From Salinimicrobium marinum (GTDB taxonomy: Bacteria > Bacteroidota > Bacteroidia > Flavobacteriales > Flavobacteriaceae), in NCBI RefSeq assembly GCF_014651535.1, contig NZ_BMXB01000002.1, positions 372,001 to 436,000 on the forward strand: a DNA stretch of 64,000 bases, read 5' to 3'. Positions 44,605-53,039 of the stretch are shown here, in pieces. The notes under the pieces are model-generated. The model was not told the origin of the DNA, did no database searches, and saw only the letters and a list, made by a program, of their open reading frames with translations. The position numbers were made by a program, and so were the translations under genes. Within the stretch, counting starts at the first letter, position 1; each line of letters starts with the position of its first letter.

Positions 44605-45513
44605 ATGAACGAAAATAAACAGAACACCCGAATAATCGGGAAATATGAAGGCGACAAAGAGGGTCCTTTGCTCCTGGTAACCGCCGGAGTACATGGAAAT
44701 GAACCCAGCGGAGTGAAGGCTCTGGAATCTGTTTTTGCAGAACTGAAAAAGACCCAACCTTCTCTCAAAGGGACTTTACTCGGATTAAGAGGAAACGATA
44801 AGGCACTGGGAAAAGGAAAAAGGTTTATTGATGAGGATCTTAACCGCACCTGGACCGAAAAAAACCTTCAGACTAATACTCCTGCTTCTCATGAACAGAA
44901 AGAGATGCAGGAGATCATTGAGATTTTAAAAGATTATTCTGAAGAAAAATATCCCGAACGCTATTTTATAGATTGCCATACAACCTCTTCAGATAGCCTT
45001 CCTTACATTTCGGTACAGGAAGTGGGTAAAAATGATGCTTTTGCACATCGATTTCCAGGATATATTGTACGTGGGTTTAGTGACATTGTAGACGGTTCCA
45101 TAGATAAATATTTTAGTAAGCAGGGAATCACAGGCTTTACTTTCGAAGCAGGCCAACATACCGCTAAAACCAGCGAAGAGAATCACAGGGCAATTATTTT
45201 GCTCGCCCTTAATGAAGCCTGCGGACTTGACCTGAAAAATATTTCGGACCATCCTGAATTCAAAGAAACCTATGAAAATAAATTTGAGCAGGGACAAAAA
45301 ACCTTCAAGATCATCTACCGTCACGGAATTGAAGATGAAACAGAATTCAAGATGAAACCCGGATTCGAAAATTTCGAAAAAATCACTAAAGGTCAGGTGC
45401 TGGCTGTACAGGATGGGAAAGAAATTAAGAGCGAATGGGATGCTCGCATTTTTATGCCACTCTATCAGTCTCAGGGCAATGACGGTTTTTTTGTAATCGA
45501 AGAAGCTGAATAA
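44605..45513 (+). CDS. Succinylglutamate desuccinylase/aspartoacylase-like deacylase
   Basis: A 302-residue zinc hydrolase of the AstE/AspA family. Motifs in order: AGVHGNEPSG (H-x-x-E zinc ligands, near residue 31), DEDLNRTW (substrate Arg/Asn), and DCHTTSSD (third ligand). A small beta domain ends the protein (about 225-302). It should cleave an N-acyl amide to release an amino acid. It follows the second ligase by 20 bases. Paired with ligases it could recycle or trim their product. Confidence 0.9.
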   Translation: MNENKQNTRIIGKYEGDKEGPLLLVTAGVHGNEPSGVKALESVFAELKKTQPSLKGTLLGLRGNDKALGKGKRFIDEDLNRTWTEKNLQTNTPASHEQKEMQEIIEILKDYSEEKYPERYFIDCHTTSSDSLPYISVQEVGKNDAFAHRFPGYIVRGFSDIVDGSIDKYFSKQGITGFTFEAGQHTAKTSEENHRAIILLALNEACGLDLKNISDHPEFKETYENKFEQGQKTFKIIYRHGIEDETEFKMKPGFENFEKITKGQVLAVQDGKEIKSEWDARIFMPLYQSQGNDGFFVIEEAE

Positions 45514-45534
45514 TCCTATAACTAGTTTATCAAT

Positions 45535-45670
45535 GAGGCGGACTAAAAAGCATTAAAAATCGTCATTCTGATTTAATTTCAGAATCTCATTAATCTAATA
45601 CAGAATTTATTAGAACCTGAAACAAGTTCAGGTTGACGTGAGAATTGCTCTTTAGACTGCCTTATTTTTT
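45535..45670 (+). terminator. Long-stem terminator enclosing an intergenic repeat
   Basis: GAGGCGGACTAAAAAGC (45535-45551) pairs with GCTCTTTAGACTGCCTT with two mismatches and some G-U pairs, then a T run. It ends the QEGLA operon. The loop holds repeat copy B. It is built like the terminator at 18378. Confidence 0.55.
45561..45638. repeat. Intergenic repeat, copy B
   Basis: A 78-base element with inverted ends CGTCA and TGACG. It holds two hairpins: TTCTGA/TCAGAA near the left, and CCTGAA-ACAAG-TTCAGG near the right. TTATTAGAAC and CAGGTTGACG are shared with copy A at 18406-18473. Confidence 0.65.
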
Positions 45671-45712
45671 TCAACAGTGATTAAAAATCACAACTAAAAA
45701 TCCTCTACTGTT

Positions 45713-46885
45713 TTATTGAATAAATTCAAGAGAAACCGGCGTCATCACCTCAAGTGGCTCCCCTACTGGCTGTAATTTACCTGAATTCTGATCAATCTTA
45801 AATACTACTACAGAATTAGAATCCTGATTGGCTGCGTATAAATGTTTACCATCGGGAGAAACTGCAAAACTTCTTGGCGTTTTTCCTCTTGTAGGGAAAT
45901 TTTCCAATGCGGTAAGCTCGCCAGAATTTTCTTCAACGGAAAAAGAAGCTATGCTGTTATGACCTCTATTTGAAACGTACAGGAATTTTCCCGAAGGATG
46001 TAAATGAATATCTGCTGCTGAATTTTTATCTGAAAATCCCTCCGGCAGGGAAGAAATATTCTGAATGATTTCCAGTCCGCCTTCGCCATCTACTTTGAAA
46101 ATGCTAATACTGCTGTTGAGTTCGTTGATGGAATACGCAAAACTTCCATTTTCAGAAATTGTAAAATGCCTTGGCCCTGCCCCTTCTTCCAGCGCAACTG
46201 AAGTTGGTGATGCAGGAGTCAATTTTCCTTCTTCAGCATCAAAATCAAAGATCCAGATCTTATCATTTCCGAGATCAGCAACGTATGCATACTCATTGTC
46301 TGCAGAAATAGTAACGGAATGTGCATGGGATTCTTCCGGATTTTCCAAGTCAATCCGTTGCTGTTTTGTGAGGGTACCGTCGGCATCTACTTGGTACATC
46401 ATCACTACCCCGCCCATGTAATTGGAAACAAAAACATATTTGCCAGATTGATCCAGTGCTAGATGCGCAGGAGCAAAACTTTCGGTGGAAAGCTTTGAAA
46501 GTTGTTCCAGACTATCATTTTCTGTGATTTTAAAAGAATAAATAAAACCAGATTCCGCATCCTTTTCTCCTAATTCACTCACTGCGAAAAGGAATTTCCC
46601 GTCTTCAGAAGCTCTTACAAAAGAAGGGTTTACAACTTCAGCAACAGTTTTACCTTTTGTGAGGCTGCCATCTTCAGGATTTCTTTTTAAGGTGTATATG
46701 CCATCGGCCTGCCCGTCTACATGTCCTTCTTTTTTAGTGTAAGTACCTACAACAATTGTTTCCATAGCATCATTTTTTAAATTGATGGTTTCTGCCTGTA
46801 CTTCCGTTTTTTCTTTTTTCTCGCCACAGGCAGCGGTTGATATTACTAGAGCAAGCATAAGGCTTTTCAGAAAGACTGTTTTCAT
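45713..46885 (-). CDS. Lactonase-family seven-bladed propeller lipoprotein
   Basis: A 390-residue exported lipoprotein (lipobox ISTAAC, Cys at about 20). Repeated propeller signatures such as VGTYTKKEGH, HLHPSGKFLYVSNRGHNSI and FAVSPDGKHLYAANQDSNSVVVF match the 6-phosphogluconolactonase (Pgl/YbhE) fold. The periplasmic location makes a role on external sugar lactones more likely than the pentose phosphate pathway. Its closeness to the aldonolactone-oxidase-like gene is suggestive but not operonic. Confidence 0.9.
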   Translation of the reverse strand: MKTVFLKSLMLALVISTAACGEKKEKTEVQAETINLKNDAMETIVVGTYTKKEGHVDGQADGIYTLKRNPEDGSLTKGKTVAEVVNPSFVRASEDGKFLFAVSELGEKDAESGFIYSFKITENDSLEQLSKLSTESFAPAHLALDQSGKYVFVSNYMGGVVMMYQVDADGTLTKQQRIDLENPEESHAHSVTISADNEYAYVADLGNDKIWIFDFDAEEGKLTPASPTSVALEEGAGPRHFTISENGSFAYSINELNSSISIFKVDGEGGLEIIQNISSLPEGFSDKNSAADIHLHPSGKFLYVSNRGHNSIASFSVEENSGELTALENFPTRGKTPRSFAVSPDGKHLYAANQDSNSVVVFKIDQNSGKLQPVGEPLEVMTPVSLEFIQ

Positions 46886-46940
46886 ATAAATTTATTTCAG
46901 CTAAAAGTAAGATTTTATTTTTATCACGTCAATGACTAAA

Positions 46941-47807
46941 TCAGGAAATGGCAATTATTCCTAGTCCCAGCATAATAATGATGATGCCTGTCAGCCTATT
47001 TCTGAAATTCTTTCGTTCATTCATGTAAAAAAAAGCAAACAGGATAATAAACACTGAACTTGCTCTTTTGATAGATATCACGTAAGCCACAAGAATAAAC
47101 TGAATGGCAAACATCTGGGTTAATACACTGGCTGACCTGAAAAAACCAACCAATAGCAGCGGCCATTTCCTGTTTTTGATCTGCAAAAGGGGCCTTTTCG
47201 ATTTCCAGATAATAATAGGGACAAGATAAATCAGAATTACAAAATCCTTTGCGAAGGCCCAGTAAATCGGTGAGGTTTCCTCTACTCCAATTTTATCAAT
47301 ATTCGCCGTTATACTCCATATAAAGGCTACGAGGAGCATGTATCTTGGCCCCTGATTCTTCACCAGGGAAGCGAAAGGGGCAAAAAAGTTTTTATTATTT
47401 TCCTCAATATTCGATATATAAGTCCCTGCTACTATTAAAACTATCCCTCCCACTCCCAGCAAACTTGGGAATTCCCCGATCATTAATGGGGAAGTGATTA
47501 GCATAAAAAGAGGGGTAAGTGTGACTAAGGGAACTGTCACTGAAAGCTCTGAGCGTTTTATGGCTTTGAAATATAGCAGGATAACCATTAACTGTAGTAG
47601 AGAACTTGCTAGCAAAGCCCATAAGAATCTTGGGCTCATGTGTTCAATCCCAAAATAAAAAACGAGGGGGATCAACAGCCCACTTTGCACCAGGTGCATT
47701 GAAAATGCAGCGGTATACTCATCAATATGATGCAGGTTATATTTACTGGTAATATCTTTTAAAGCCTCGGAAATTGCAGTTCCAAAAGCCAGTAAAAATC
47801 CGATCAT
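46941..47807 (-). CDS. EamA family (DMT) permease
   Basis: A 288-residue inner-membrane protein with ten helices forming two EamA repeats (about 1-140 and 150-288), with a typical C-terminal RLTGIIIIMLGLGI. Drug/metabolite superfamily carriers export or import small molecules. It begins 12 bases after the stop of the ASRT-like gene and is likely the last gene of that operon, so it may move the pathway's substrate or product. Confidence 0.88.
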   Translation of the reverse strand: MIGFLLAFGTAISEALKDITSKYNLHHIDEYTAAFSMHLVQSGLLIPLVFYFGIEHMSPRFLWALLASSLLQLMVILLYFKAIKRSELSVTVPLVTLTPLFMLITSPLMIGEFPSLLGVGGIVLIVAGTYISNIEENNKNFFAPFASLVKNQGPRYMLLVAFIWSITANIDKIGVEETSPIYWAFAKDFVILIYLVPIIIWKSKRPLLQIKNRKWPLLLVGFFRSASVLTQMFAIQFILVAYVISIKRASSVFIILFAFFYMNERKNFRNRLTGIIIIMLGLGIIAIS

Positions 47808-47819
47808 AAACTAAATTTT

Positions 47820-48197
47820 TTAAAGATCTGCCGGAAAAGCCATTCCGCCCATTTCTGCATTTGCATTTTGTCCCGTATTCATCCTGCTAAACTGGATGAC
47901 AACGGGGACACTTGTTTTAATAAAACAGCTGTAATTGCGCTCCAGCCGTATAGCTTCCGGATCAATTAAATCGTTAAACCGTATTTTTCGAAGTCGCTTT
48001 GCTTCCACTGCGACCTCATAGGTTCCTATAGGACTTTGATCTTCGTAGAAGATCAACAGTTCCACCAAAGCATCTTCTCCGGAAGTGTTTAATATCGCAA
48101 TTTTATCATGGCTGTTCATTTCGGGCTCTTTTCCGGTGGTTCGGAATGGAATCCTTCCTGCAGCAAATGCCCAGTCTATTTTTCCATATGCTTTCAT
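47820..48197 (-). CDS. ASRT-family (sensory rhodopsin transducer-like) protein 1
   Basis: A 125-residue protein when started at ATG 48197, two bases after the oxidase stop; the longer frame back to 48287 lies inside the oxidase gene. The sequence follows the ASRT pattern: MKAYGKIDWAFAAGRIPFR, SHDKIAILNTSGEDALVELL, FYEDQSPIGTY, KIRFNDLIDP and VPVVIQFSRMNTGQNANA. It has drifted more than the second copy at 49393 (WAFAAG versus WVIAEG; no LLSTIAY end). No membrane segment. Probably a sugar- or small-ligand-binding protein. Confidence 0.85.
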   Translation of the reverse strand: MKAYGKIDWAFAAGRIPFRTTGKEPEMNSHDKIAILNTSGEDALVELLIFYEDQSPIGTYEVAVEAKRLRKIRFNDLIDPEAIRLERNYSCFIKTSVPVVIQFSRMNTGQNANAEMGGMAFPADL

Positions 48198-48199
48198 TG

Positions 48200-49390
48200 T
48201 TAAGATATTAATAGTTCTTTCATATAAGGGGTGAGAAAAACATTCTGCGGATCGAATTTTTTCCGGTACTCCTGAAATTTCTCCCATTCCGGGTAAAGCT
48301 CCTTAAGGTCATTTGCTTTTAAAGTATGTTTTTTGCCCCAGTGTGGTCTTCCTCCATATTTCCTGAAAATTGGTTCAATATTCCTGAAATAATCCCAAAA
48401 AGGTAAGCCGGCATTGTGATGCAGGGAAATCGTTACCGATTCCTTTTTGTACATGCTGCTAATGAAAGCGTCATCCGATCTTATTGTACGATATAGGACT
48501 CTCCATGCAACTTCCTTCCGGAATTCATTTTTTACTAGTTCCCTCACCTCTTCAAAACAAGCAGGACCATTTTCTGCAGGAAGGGAATATTCCATCTCAT
48601 CAAACTTTAAATGTCTTGAACGTGGTAATATTAAATGACTATGGCCTTTTTTTTCGAACTCCAGTTTCCCTGCAGAAATCTCCGGCATGCCCTCACCTAC
48701 CTCATTTATCAATCTGATTTTGGCAATATCACTGCGTGGATACCAGTAGAAATCAAAATTCCGGTTGTTATCCTGTAGATTTTCCAGGTTCTCCAGGCAA
48801 AAATCCAGTGGGACGCACCATTCTTTTCTGTGCAGCTGGAAAGTTGGCTGCAATTGCAATCGCATCTTCAGGAAAATTCCACAGGTGCCCATTGCCACCC
48901 GTAGCGCCCGGAACAATTCGGGATCTTCTTCAATAATAGTATCAACAATTTCACCTTCCCCGGTGACCATTCGTACTCCCACGAGCATGGAAGATAAGTT
49001 CCGAAGCTTTTTTCCGGTGCCGTGAGTGCCGGTTCCAATGGCTCCGGCTACCGTTTGTACATCCACATCACCCGTATTGTGCATGGCCAATCCATACCTG
49101 TGCAGGTCTTTTCCTGCTTCCTTAACTGTCATTCCTGCCAGTATCGTAGCTTTGGATTTTTCAAGATCAGGATTTTCGACTCCTTTAAAATGTTTCAGGG
49201 ACAGTAAAATATCATTGGTTTTCACTAAAGGAGAAGAGGAGTGCCCTGCACCAACCACCCGTACTTTTCTTCCCTCCTGTTTTGCCTGCCGTACACATTG
49301 TACAATTTCTTCTTCAGATTCCGGAGTAAAGATCTCACTCGGTGTAAACGTCATGCTCCCACTCCAGTTTTCCCAGTTTCTCTCCTGCAT
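48200..49390 (-). CDS. FAD-linked oxidase, D-arabinono-1,4-lactone oxidase type
   Basis: A 396-residue flavoprotein of the VAO/aldonolactone oxidase family. N-terminal FAD domain with VVGAGHSSSP, whose histidine is the usual covalent FAD attachment point, and GAIGTGTHGTG; the C-terminal ALO domain ends with GGRPHWGKKH, the HWxK active-site motif. It should oxidise a sugar-derived lactone or alditol with O2 or another acceptor. It is sandwiched between two ASRT-like genes with two-base gaps on each side. Confidence 0.92.
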   Translation of the reverse strand: MQERNWENWSGSMTFTPSEIFTPESEEEIVQCVRQAKQEGRKVRVVGAGHSSSPLVKTNDILLSLKHFKGVENPDLEKSKATILAGMTVKEAGKDLHRYGLAMHNTGDVDVQTVAGAIGTGTHGTGKKLRNLSSMLVGVRMVTGEGEIVDTIIEEDPELFRALRVAMGTCGIFLKMRLQLQPTFQLHRKEWCVPLDFCLENLENLQDNNRNFDFYWYPRSDIAKIRLINEVGEGMPEISAGKLEFEKKGHSHLILPRSRHLKFDEMEYSLPAENGPACFEEVRELVKNEFRKEVAWRVLYRTIRSDDAFISSMYKKESVTISLHHNAGLPFWDYFRNIEPIFRKYGGRPHWGKKHTLKANDLKELYPEWEKFQEYRKKFDPQNVFLTPYMKELLIS

Positions 49391-49392
49391 AT

Positions 49393-49764
49393 TTATTCCG
49401 AATAAGCTATGGTCGATAAAAGCGCATTTTCTGCCTGTCTGGAATCCAAACGGGTGTGTTGCACCACCACCGGTACATCGCTTTCTATTACACAGGCATA
49501 GTCTGTATCTTTAGGTACTGGTTCAGGATCTTTTAGTTCATTAAACCTTAAATGTTTGGTTCGCTGTGCCTCTACCGTGGCTTTATATGGACCTACAGGA
49601 TCTTTATTTGTATAAAAAATGGTAATTTCTATCTGTGCTTTCTGGTTGGAAGTGTTCAGAATACAAGCCGTTTCATGGCTTTCAAATTCCGGTTTGGGAC
49701 CATTCCCGTAAGATGGAATAAATCCTTCCGCTATGACCCAGGCTTTTTTTCCAAATGTCTTCAT
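49393..49764 (-). CDS. ASRT-family (sensory rhodopsin transducer-like) protein 2
   Basis: A 123-residue soluble protein very close to the Anabaena sensory rhodopsin transducer: KAWVIAEGFIPSYGNGP, FESHETACILNTSNQKAQIE, KDPVGPYKATVEAQRTKHLR, and VPVVVQHTRLDSRQAENALL ending in STIAYSE. ASRT forms a beta-sandwich tetramer; the wider family has been proposed to bind sugars or other small molecules. No rhodopsin gene is seen in the window, which favours the ligand-binding role. It lies between a GH13 gene (26 bases) and the oxidase (two bases). Confidence 0.93.
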   Translation of the reverse strand: MKTFGKKAWVIAEGFIPSYGNGPKPEFESHETACILNTSNQKAQIEITIFYTNKDPVGPYKATVEAQRTKHLRFNELKDPEPVPKDTDYACVIESDVPVVVQHTRLDSRQAENALLSTIAYSE

Positions 49765-49790
49765 GTTCTTTCTTTTTTGGTTTCTGTTAC

Positions 49791-51392
49791 TTATTTAAGT
49801 TCTGCAATGAGCCCCTGATTTGGTTTTATGGAAAATTTTCCACTTATTTCCCTGTTTTCTATTTCCGGATAATTGGAGATTTTTACCAGAGCGCGGTATC
49901 CGGAAATATCAGGATCCATAGTTTCTTCAGAATTTCCGAGGTTCAATACCACCAAAAATTCCTTATCCGAATATTTTCTTATGTAAGAAAGCAGATTTCC
50001 TGCACTGCTAACGGGTACGTATTCCCCGACATGCAATGCCGGTTCTGAATTTCTTAACCGGATCAATCTCTTCTGAAAATTCAGCATACTTTTCGGATTT
50101 TCTTCCTGATTTTTCACATTTACCTCCTTGAAATTGTCCATAAGGGGCAACCAGGGTTCGCCGTTGGTAAATCCTGCATTTTCTAAATCATTCCACTGCA
50201 TTGGAGTACGCTCCGGATCACGGTTAAGACCTTTCCCGGGAATGTTTTTCTCCTGCGGATCCTGTACTTTATCATGGGGAATAAAAACGTTTTCCATGCC
50301 AATTTCATCTCCATAGTACATGGTTGGCGTTCCCCTTAATGTTAAGAGCAGCATTACAGCATTTTTTGCCTGTTCCCGCCCTACTCTGCTGGCAACCCTG
50401 GCGTTATCATGGTTTCCAAGTACCCAGTTGGGCCAACCATTGGCAGGCAATACACCTTCATATTTATTGATAGCTGCTTCTATCTCCCGCGCTTTCCACG
50501 GTAATAAAACCAGCTGAAAATTAAAAGGCAGGTGTGTGCCTTCATTATTCTCTCCATAGTATTTCACCAGTCGTTCCACCGGCAGATAGATCTCTCCAAT
50601 CATCACCCTTTCATCGTAATCATCCATCACCTTTCGCATCTTATTTACGATCTCGTGCACCTCGGGCTGATCTGTAGTATATGCCTGCAGATGTTTATCA
50701 TAAGGAGACATGTTTTCGGTGTAATCCGGATTGGGAGGATTGTCCCTGAACTGGTCATCCTTGATCATGTGCCACATCACATCAACCCTGAATCCATCAA
50801 CACCTTTATCCAGCCAAAACCTCATATTATTCAGCATTGCTTCCTGAACTTCAGGGTTTCTCCAGTTCAAATCGGGTTGTTCTTTTAGAAAAGCGTGATA
50901 ATAATACTGACCTGTCTTTTCATCAAATTCCCATCCGCTTCCGCCAAAAACACTTAGCCAGTTATTGGGTTCACTCCCATCTGGTTTGGGATCTTTCCAG
51001 ATGTACCAATCGCGTTTTGGATTGTCTTTAGATTTTCGGGATTCCAGAAACCAGGGGTGTTCGCTGGAGGAATGATTAGGCACGAAATCCAGGATTAATT
51101 TCATGTCCCTTTGATGGATCTCTTCAAGTAGCCGGACAAAATCCTCCATCGTTCCAAACATGGGATGTATTTCTGTATAATCACTCACATCATACCCAAA
51201 ATCGGCCATGGGAGAGGGATAAATTGGGGAGATCCAGATCACCTTTACACCCAACTCTTTAATATAATCAAGTTTCTCCATGATCCCAGGTAAATCCCCT
51301 ATTCCGTCGCCATCGTTATCTTTATAGGATCGCGGATATATTTGATAAACAATATCTTTTTGCCACCATAAATGCGTATCTAAGTTACTCAT
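49791..51392 (-). CDS. GH13 alpha-glucosidase (oligo-1,6-glucosidase-like)
   Basis: A 533-residue cytoplasmic glycoside hydrolase started at ATG 51392, which overlaps the stop of the upstream GH13 gene (ATGA). GH13 signatures: DFVPNHSS (region I), GFRVDVMWH with the Asp nucleophile (II), MIGEIYLP with the Glu acid (III) and LGNHDNAR (IV), plus QIYPRSYKDNDGDGIGD at the start typical of alpha-glucosidases of the GH13_17/23/31 type. It hydrolyses short alpha-glucosides such as maltose, isomaltose or trehalose-like sugars. Confidence 0.92.
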   Translation of the reverse strand: MSNLDTHLWWQKDIVYQIYPRSYKDNDGDGIGDLPGIMEKLDYIKELGVKVIWISPIYPSPMADFGYDVSDYTEIHPMFGTMEDFVRLLEEIHQRDMKLILDFVPNHSSSEHPWFLESRKSKDNPKRDWYIWKDPKPDGSEPNNWLSVFGGSGWEFDEKTGQYYYHAFLKEQPDLNWRNPEVQEAMLNNMRFWLDKGVDGFRVDVMWHMIKDDQFRDNPPNPDYTENMSPYDKHLQAYTTDQPEVHEIVNKMRKVMDDYDERVMIGEIYLPVERLVKYYGENNEGTHLPFNFQLVLLPWKAREIEAAINKYEGVLPANGWPNWVLGNHDNARVASRVGREQAKNAVMLLLTLRGTPTMYYGDEIGMENVFIPHDKVQDPQEKNIPGKGLNRDPERTPMQWNDLENAGFTNGEPWLPLMDNFKEVNVKNQEENPKSMLNFQKRLIRLRNSEPALHVGEYVPVSSAGNLLSYIRKYSDKEFLVVLNLGNSEETMDPDISGYRALVKISNYPEIENREISGKFSIKPNQGLIAELK

Positions 51393-53014
51393 AAAAATTT
51401 CTTTCTTTTGTGCATCCACCTGTATCCATAAGCAGATATTTTTATTTCTTTTTTCTTAGGATCAAAATCATCATACCGTTCATTTCCAAACACATCAATC
51501 ACATCTTCGGAATCTTCCAGATCTAATTTTATCGTCAGCTCTTCGCCCGAAAAGTTATGTATTGCTATCCCAAGCCCTTTTTCAGATTTAAGGCAATGAG
51601 CCAGTACTTTTGAATTTCCTGTATCTAATATTTTATAATTCCCCCACCCAAACTCCTGAAATTCTTTTCGGAAATCAATTACTTTTCCTACCCAGTTTAA
51701 AAAGGAATCGGGATCGCGGTGTTGATCATTTACATTGACATTCTGGTACCCGAATTCGCCTTCAGAAATTACATTTCTTATCAGATCTTCCTTTGAAGCA
51801 TCCGAAAATCCGGCGTTTTTTGCGTTGGCCCACTGCATAACTGTTCTAACGCTACTTCGGCCTTCCATAGAAAGGTCTTCCCCCATTCCTATTTCCTGGC
51901 CATAGCGCAGTACCGGAGTGCCAGGTAAAGTGAATAACAGACTAAAAGCGAGTTCTAATTTTCTCCGGTCATTTCCTAACATTGGGGCAAGCCGTCGTCT
52001 TATGCCACGGCCAAAAATGCGCATGTTCTCATCGGGGGCGAAGGCTTTGAATACTTCTTCCTTCTCACTCTCCGTTAATTTCGCCAGGTTAAGTTCATCA
52101 TGATTTCGAAGAAAAATTGCCATTTGTTCCTTTTCAGAAGTCTGGTCCATTTCTTTTAAAGCTTCAGCAATAGGAGTTGCCTCTTCGCGTGCAAAAGACA
52201 GGAACATGTAATTATTTATATAAAAATTAAACAGCATGTGCATTTGGTCTTCATCTCCAAAGAAATTGGTGTATTTTTCCGGCTCCAGGTCTACTTCAGC
52301 CAAAAGAATGGCATCTCTTTTCTTTGTTTCCACAAATTCTCTGAAATTCCTGAACACCTCATGCGGATCCCCTTCAAAATCATGGTTTGCTTTTTCAGTA
52401 AACATATGGGGAGCGGCATCTATTCTAAATCCTGAAACGCCCAGTTTTAACCAGAAATGCATGATCCTGAAGATCTCATCCTGTACGTTTGGATTTGAAA
52501 TATTAAGATCGGGTTGATGAGAAAAAAAAGTGTGAAAGTAATATGCACCCGCTTCTTCATCATATTCCCAGCTGGAATTGTCCTCTTCAGACATAACGTT
52601 TCCTTCCTCTTCTTCGGGCTTCTCGTCCGTCCATATATAATAATCCCTATATTTAGAATTCCGGTCTTTTCTGGCTTTTTGAAACCATTCATGCTCCCGC
52701 GACGTATGATTTACCGCCAAATCCATCAGCACTCTGATTCCTGCTTCTTCTGCTGCATCTATCAATTGTGCAAAATGCCCCAGGTCACCCAACCGGGCAT
52801 CTATCTTATAATAATCCCGCACATCGTAACCGTTATCCTTATTGGGGGTATCAAAAAAAGGCAATAACCAGAGGCAGTTGACCCCGAGGCTGGATAAATA
52901 GGTAAGGCCGTTGATGAGGCCTTTGAAATCCCCAATTCCGTCGGAATTGGAATCCTTGAATGTTTCTACATCCAGGCAATAAATGATAGCATTCTTATAC
53001 CAGTATTTGTTCAT
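51389..53014 (-). CDS. GH13 trehalose synthase-like enzyme
   Basis: A 541-residue GH13 enzyme. Start IIYCLDVETFKDSNSDGIGD; region I DLAVNHTS; region II GFRIDAAPH; region III LLAEVDLEP; region IV LRNHDELNL. The block MRIFGRGIRRRLAPMLGNDRR is what trehalose synthases (TreS, maltose-trehalose isomerase) have, but the maltokinase domain of TreS fusions is absent. It may isomerise maltose and trehalose or transfer glucosyl groups to make a compatible solute. It starts 25 bases after the flavin oxidoreductase stop. Confidence 0.88.
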   Translation of the reverse strand: MNKYWYKNAIIYCLDVETFKDSNSDGIGDFKGLINGLTYLSSLGVNCLWLLPFFDTPNKDNGYDVRDYYKIDARLGDLGHFAQLIDAAEEAGIRVLMDLAVNHTSREHEWFQKARKDRNSKYRDYYIWTDEKPEEEEGNVMSEEDNSSWEYDEEAGAYYFHTFFSHQPDLNISNPNVQDEIFRIMHFWLKLGVSGFRIDAAPHMFTEKANHDFEGDPHEVFRNFREFVETKKRDAILLAEVDLEPEKYTNFFGDEDQMHMLFNFYINNYMFLSFAREEATPIAEALKEMDQTSEKEQMAIFLRNHDELNLAKLTESEKEEVFKAFAPDENMRIFGRGIRRRLAPMLGNDRRKLELAFSLLFTLPGTPVLRYGQEIGMGEDLSMEGRSSVRTVMQWANAKNAGFSDASKEDLIRNVISEGEFGYQNVNVNDQHRDPDSFLNWVGKVIDFRKEFQEFGWGNYKILDTGNSKVLAHCLKSEKGLGIAIHNFSGEELTIKLDLEDSEDVIDVFGNERYDDFDPKKKEIKISAYGYRWMHKRKKFL

Positions 53015-53039
53015 TTCTTTCTTTGTTAGTGGATACTAA

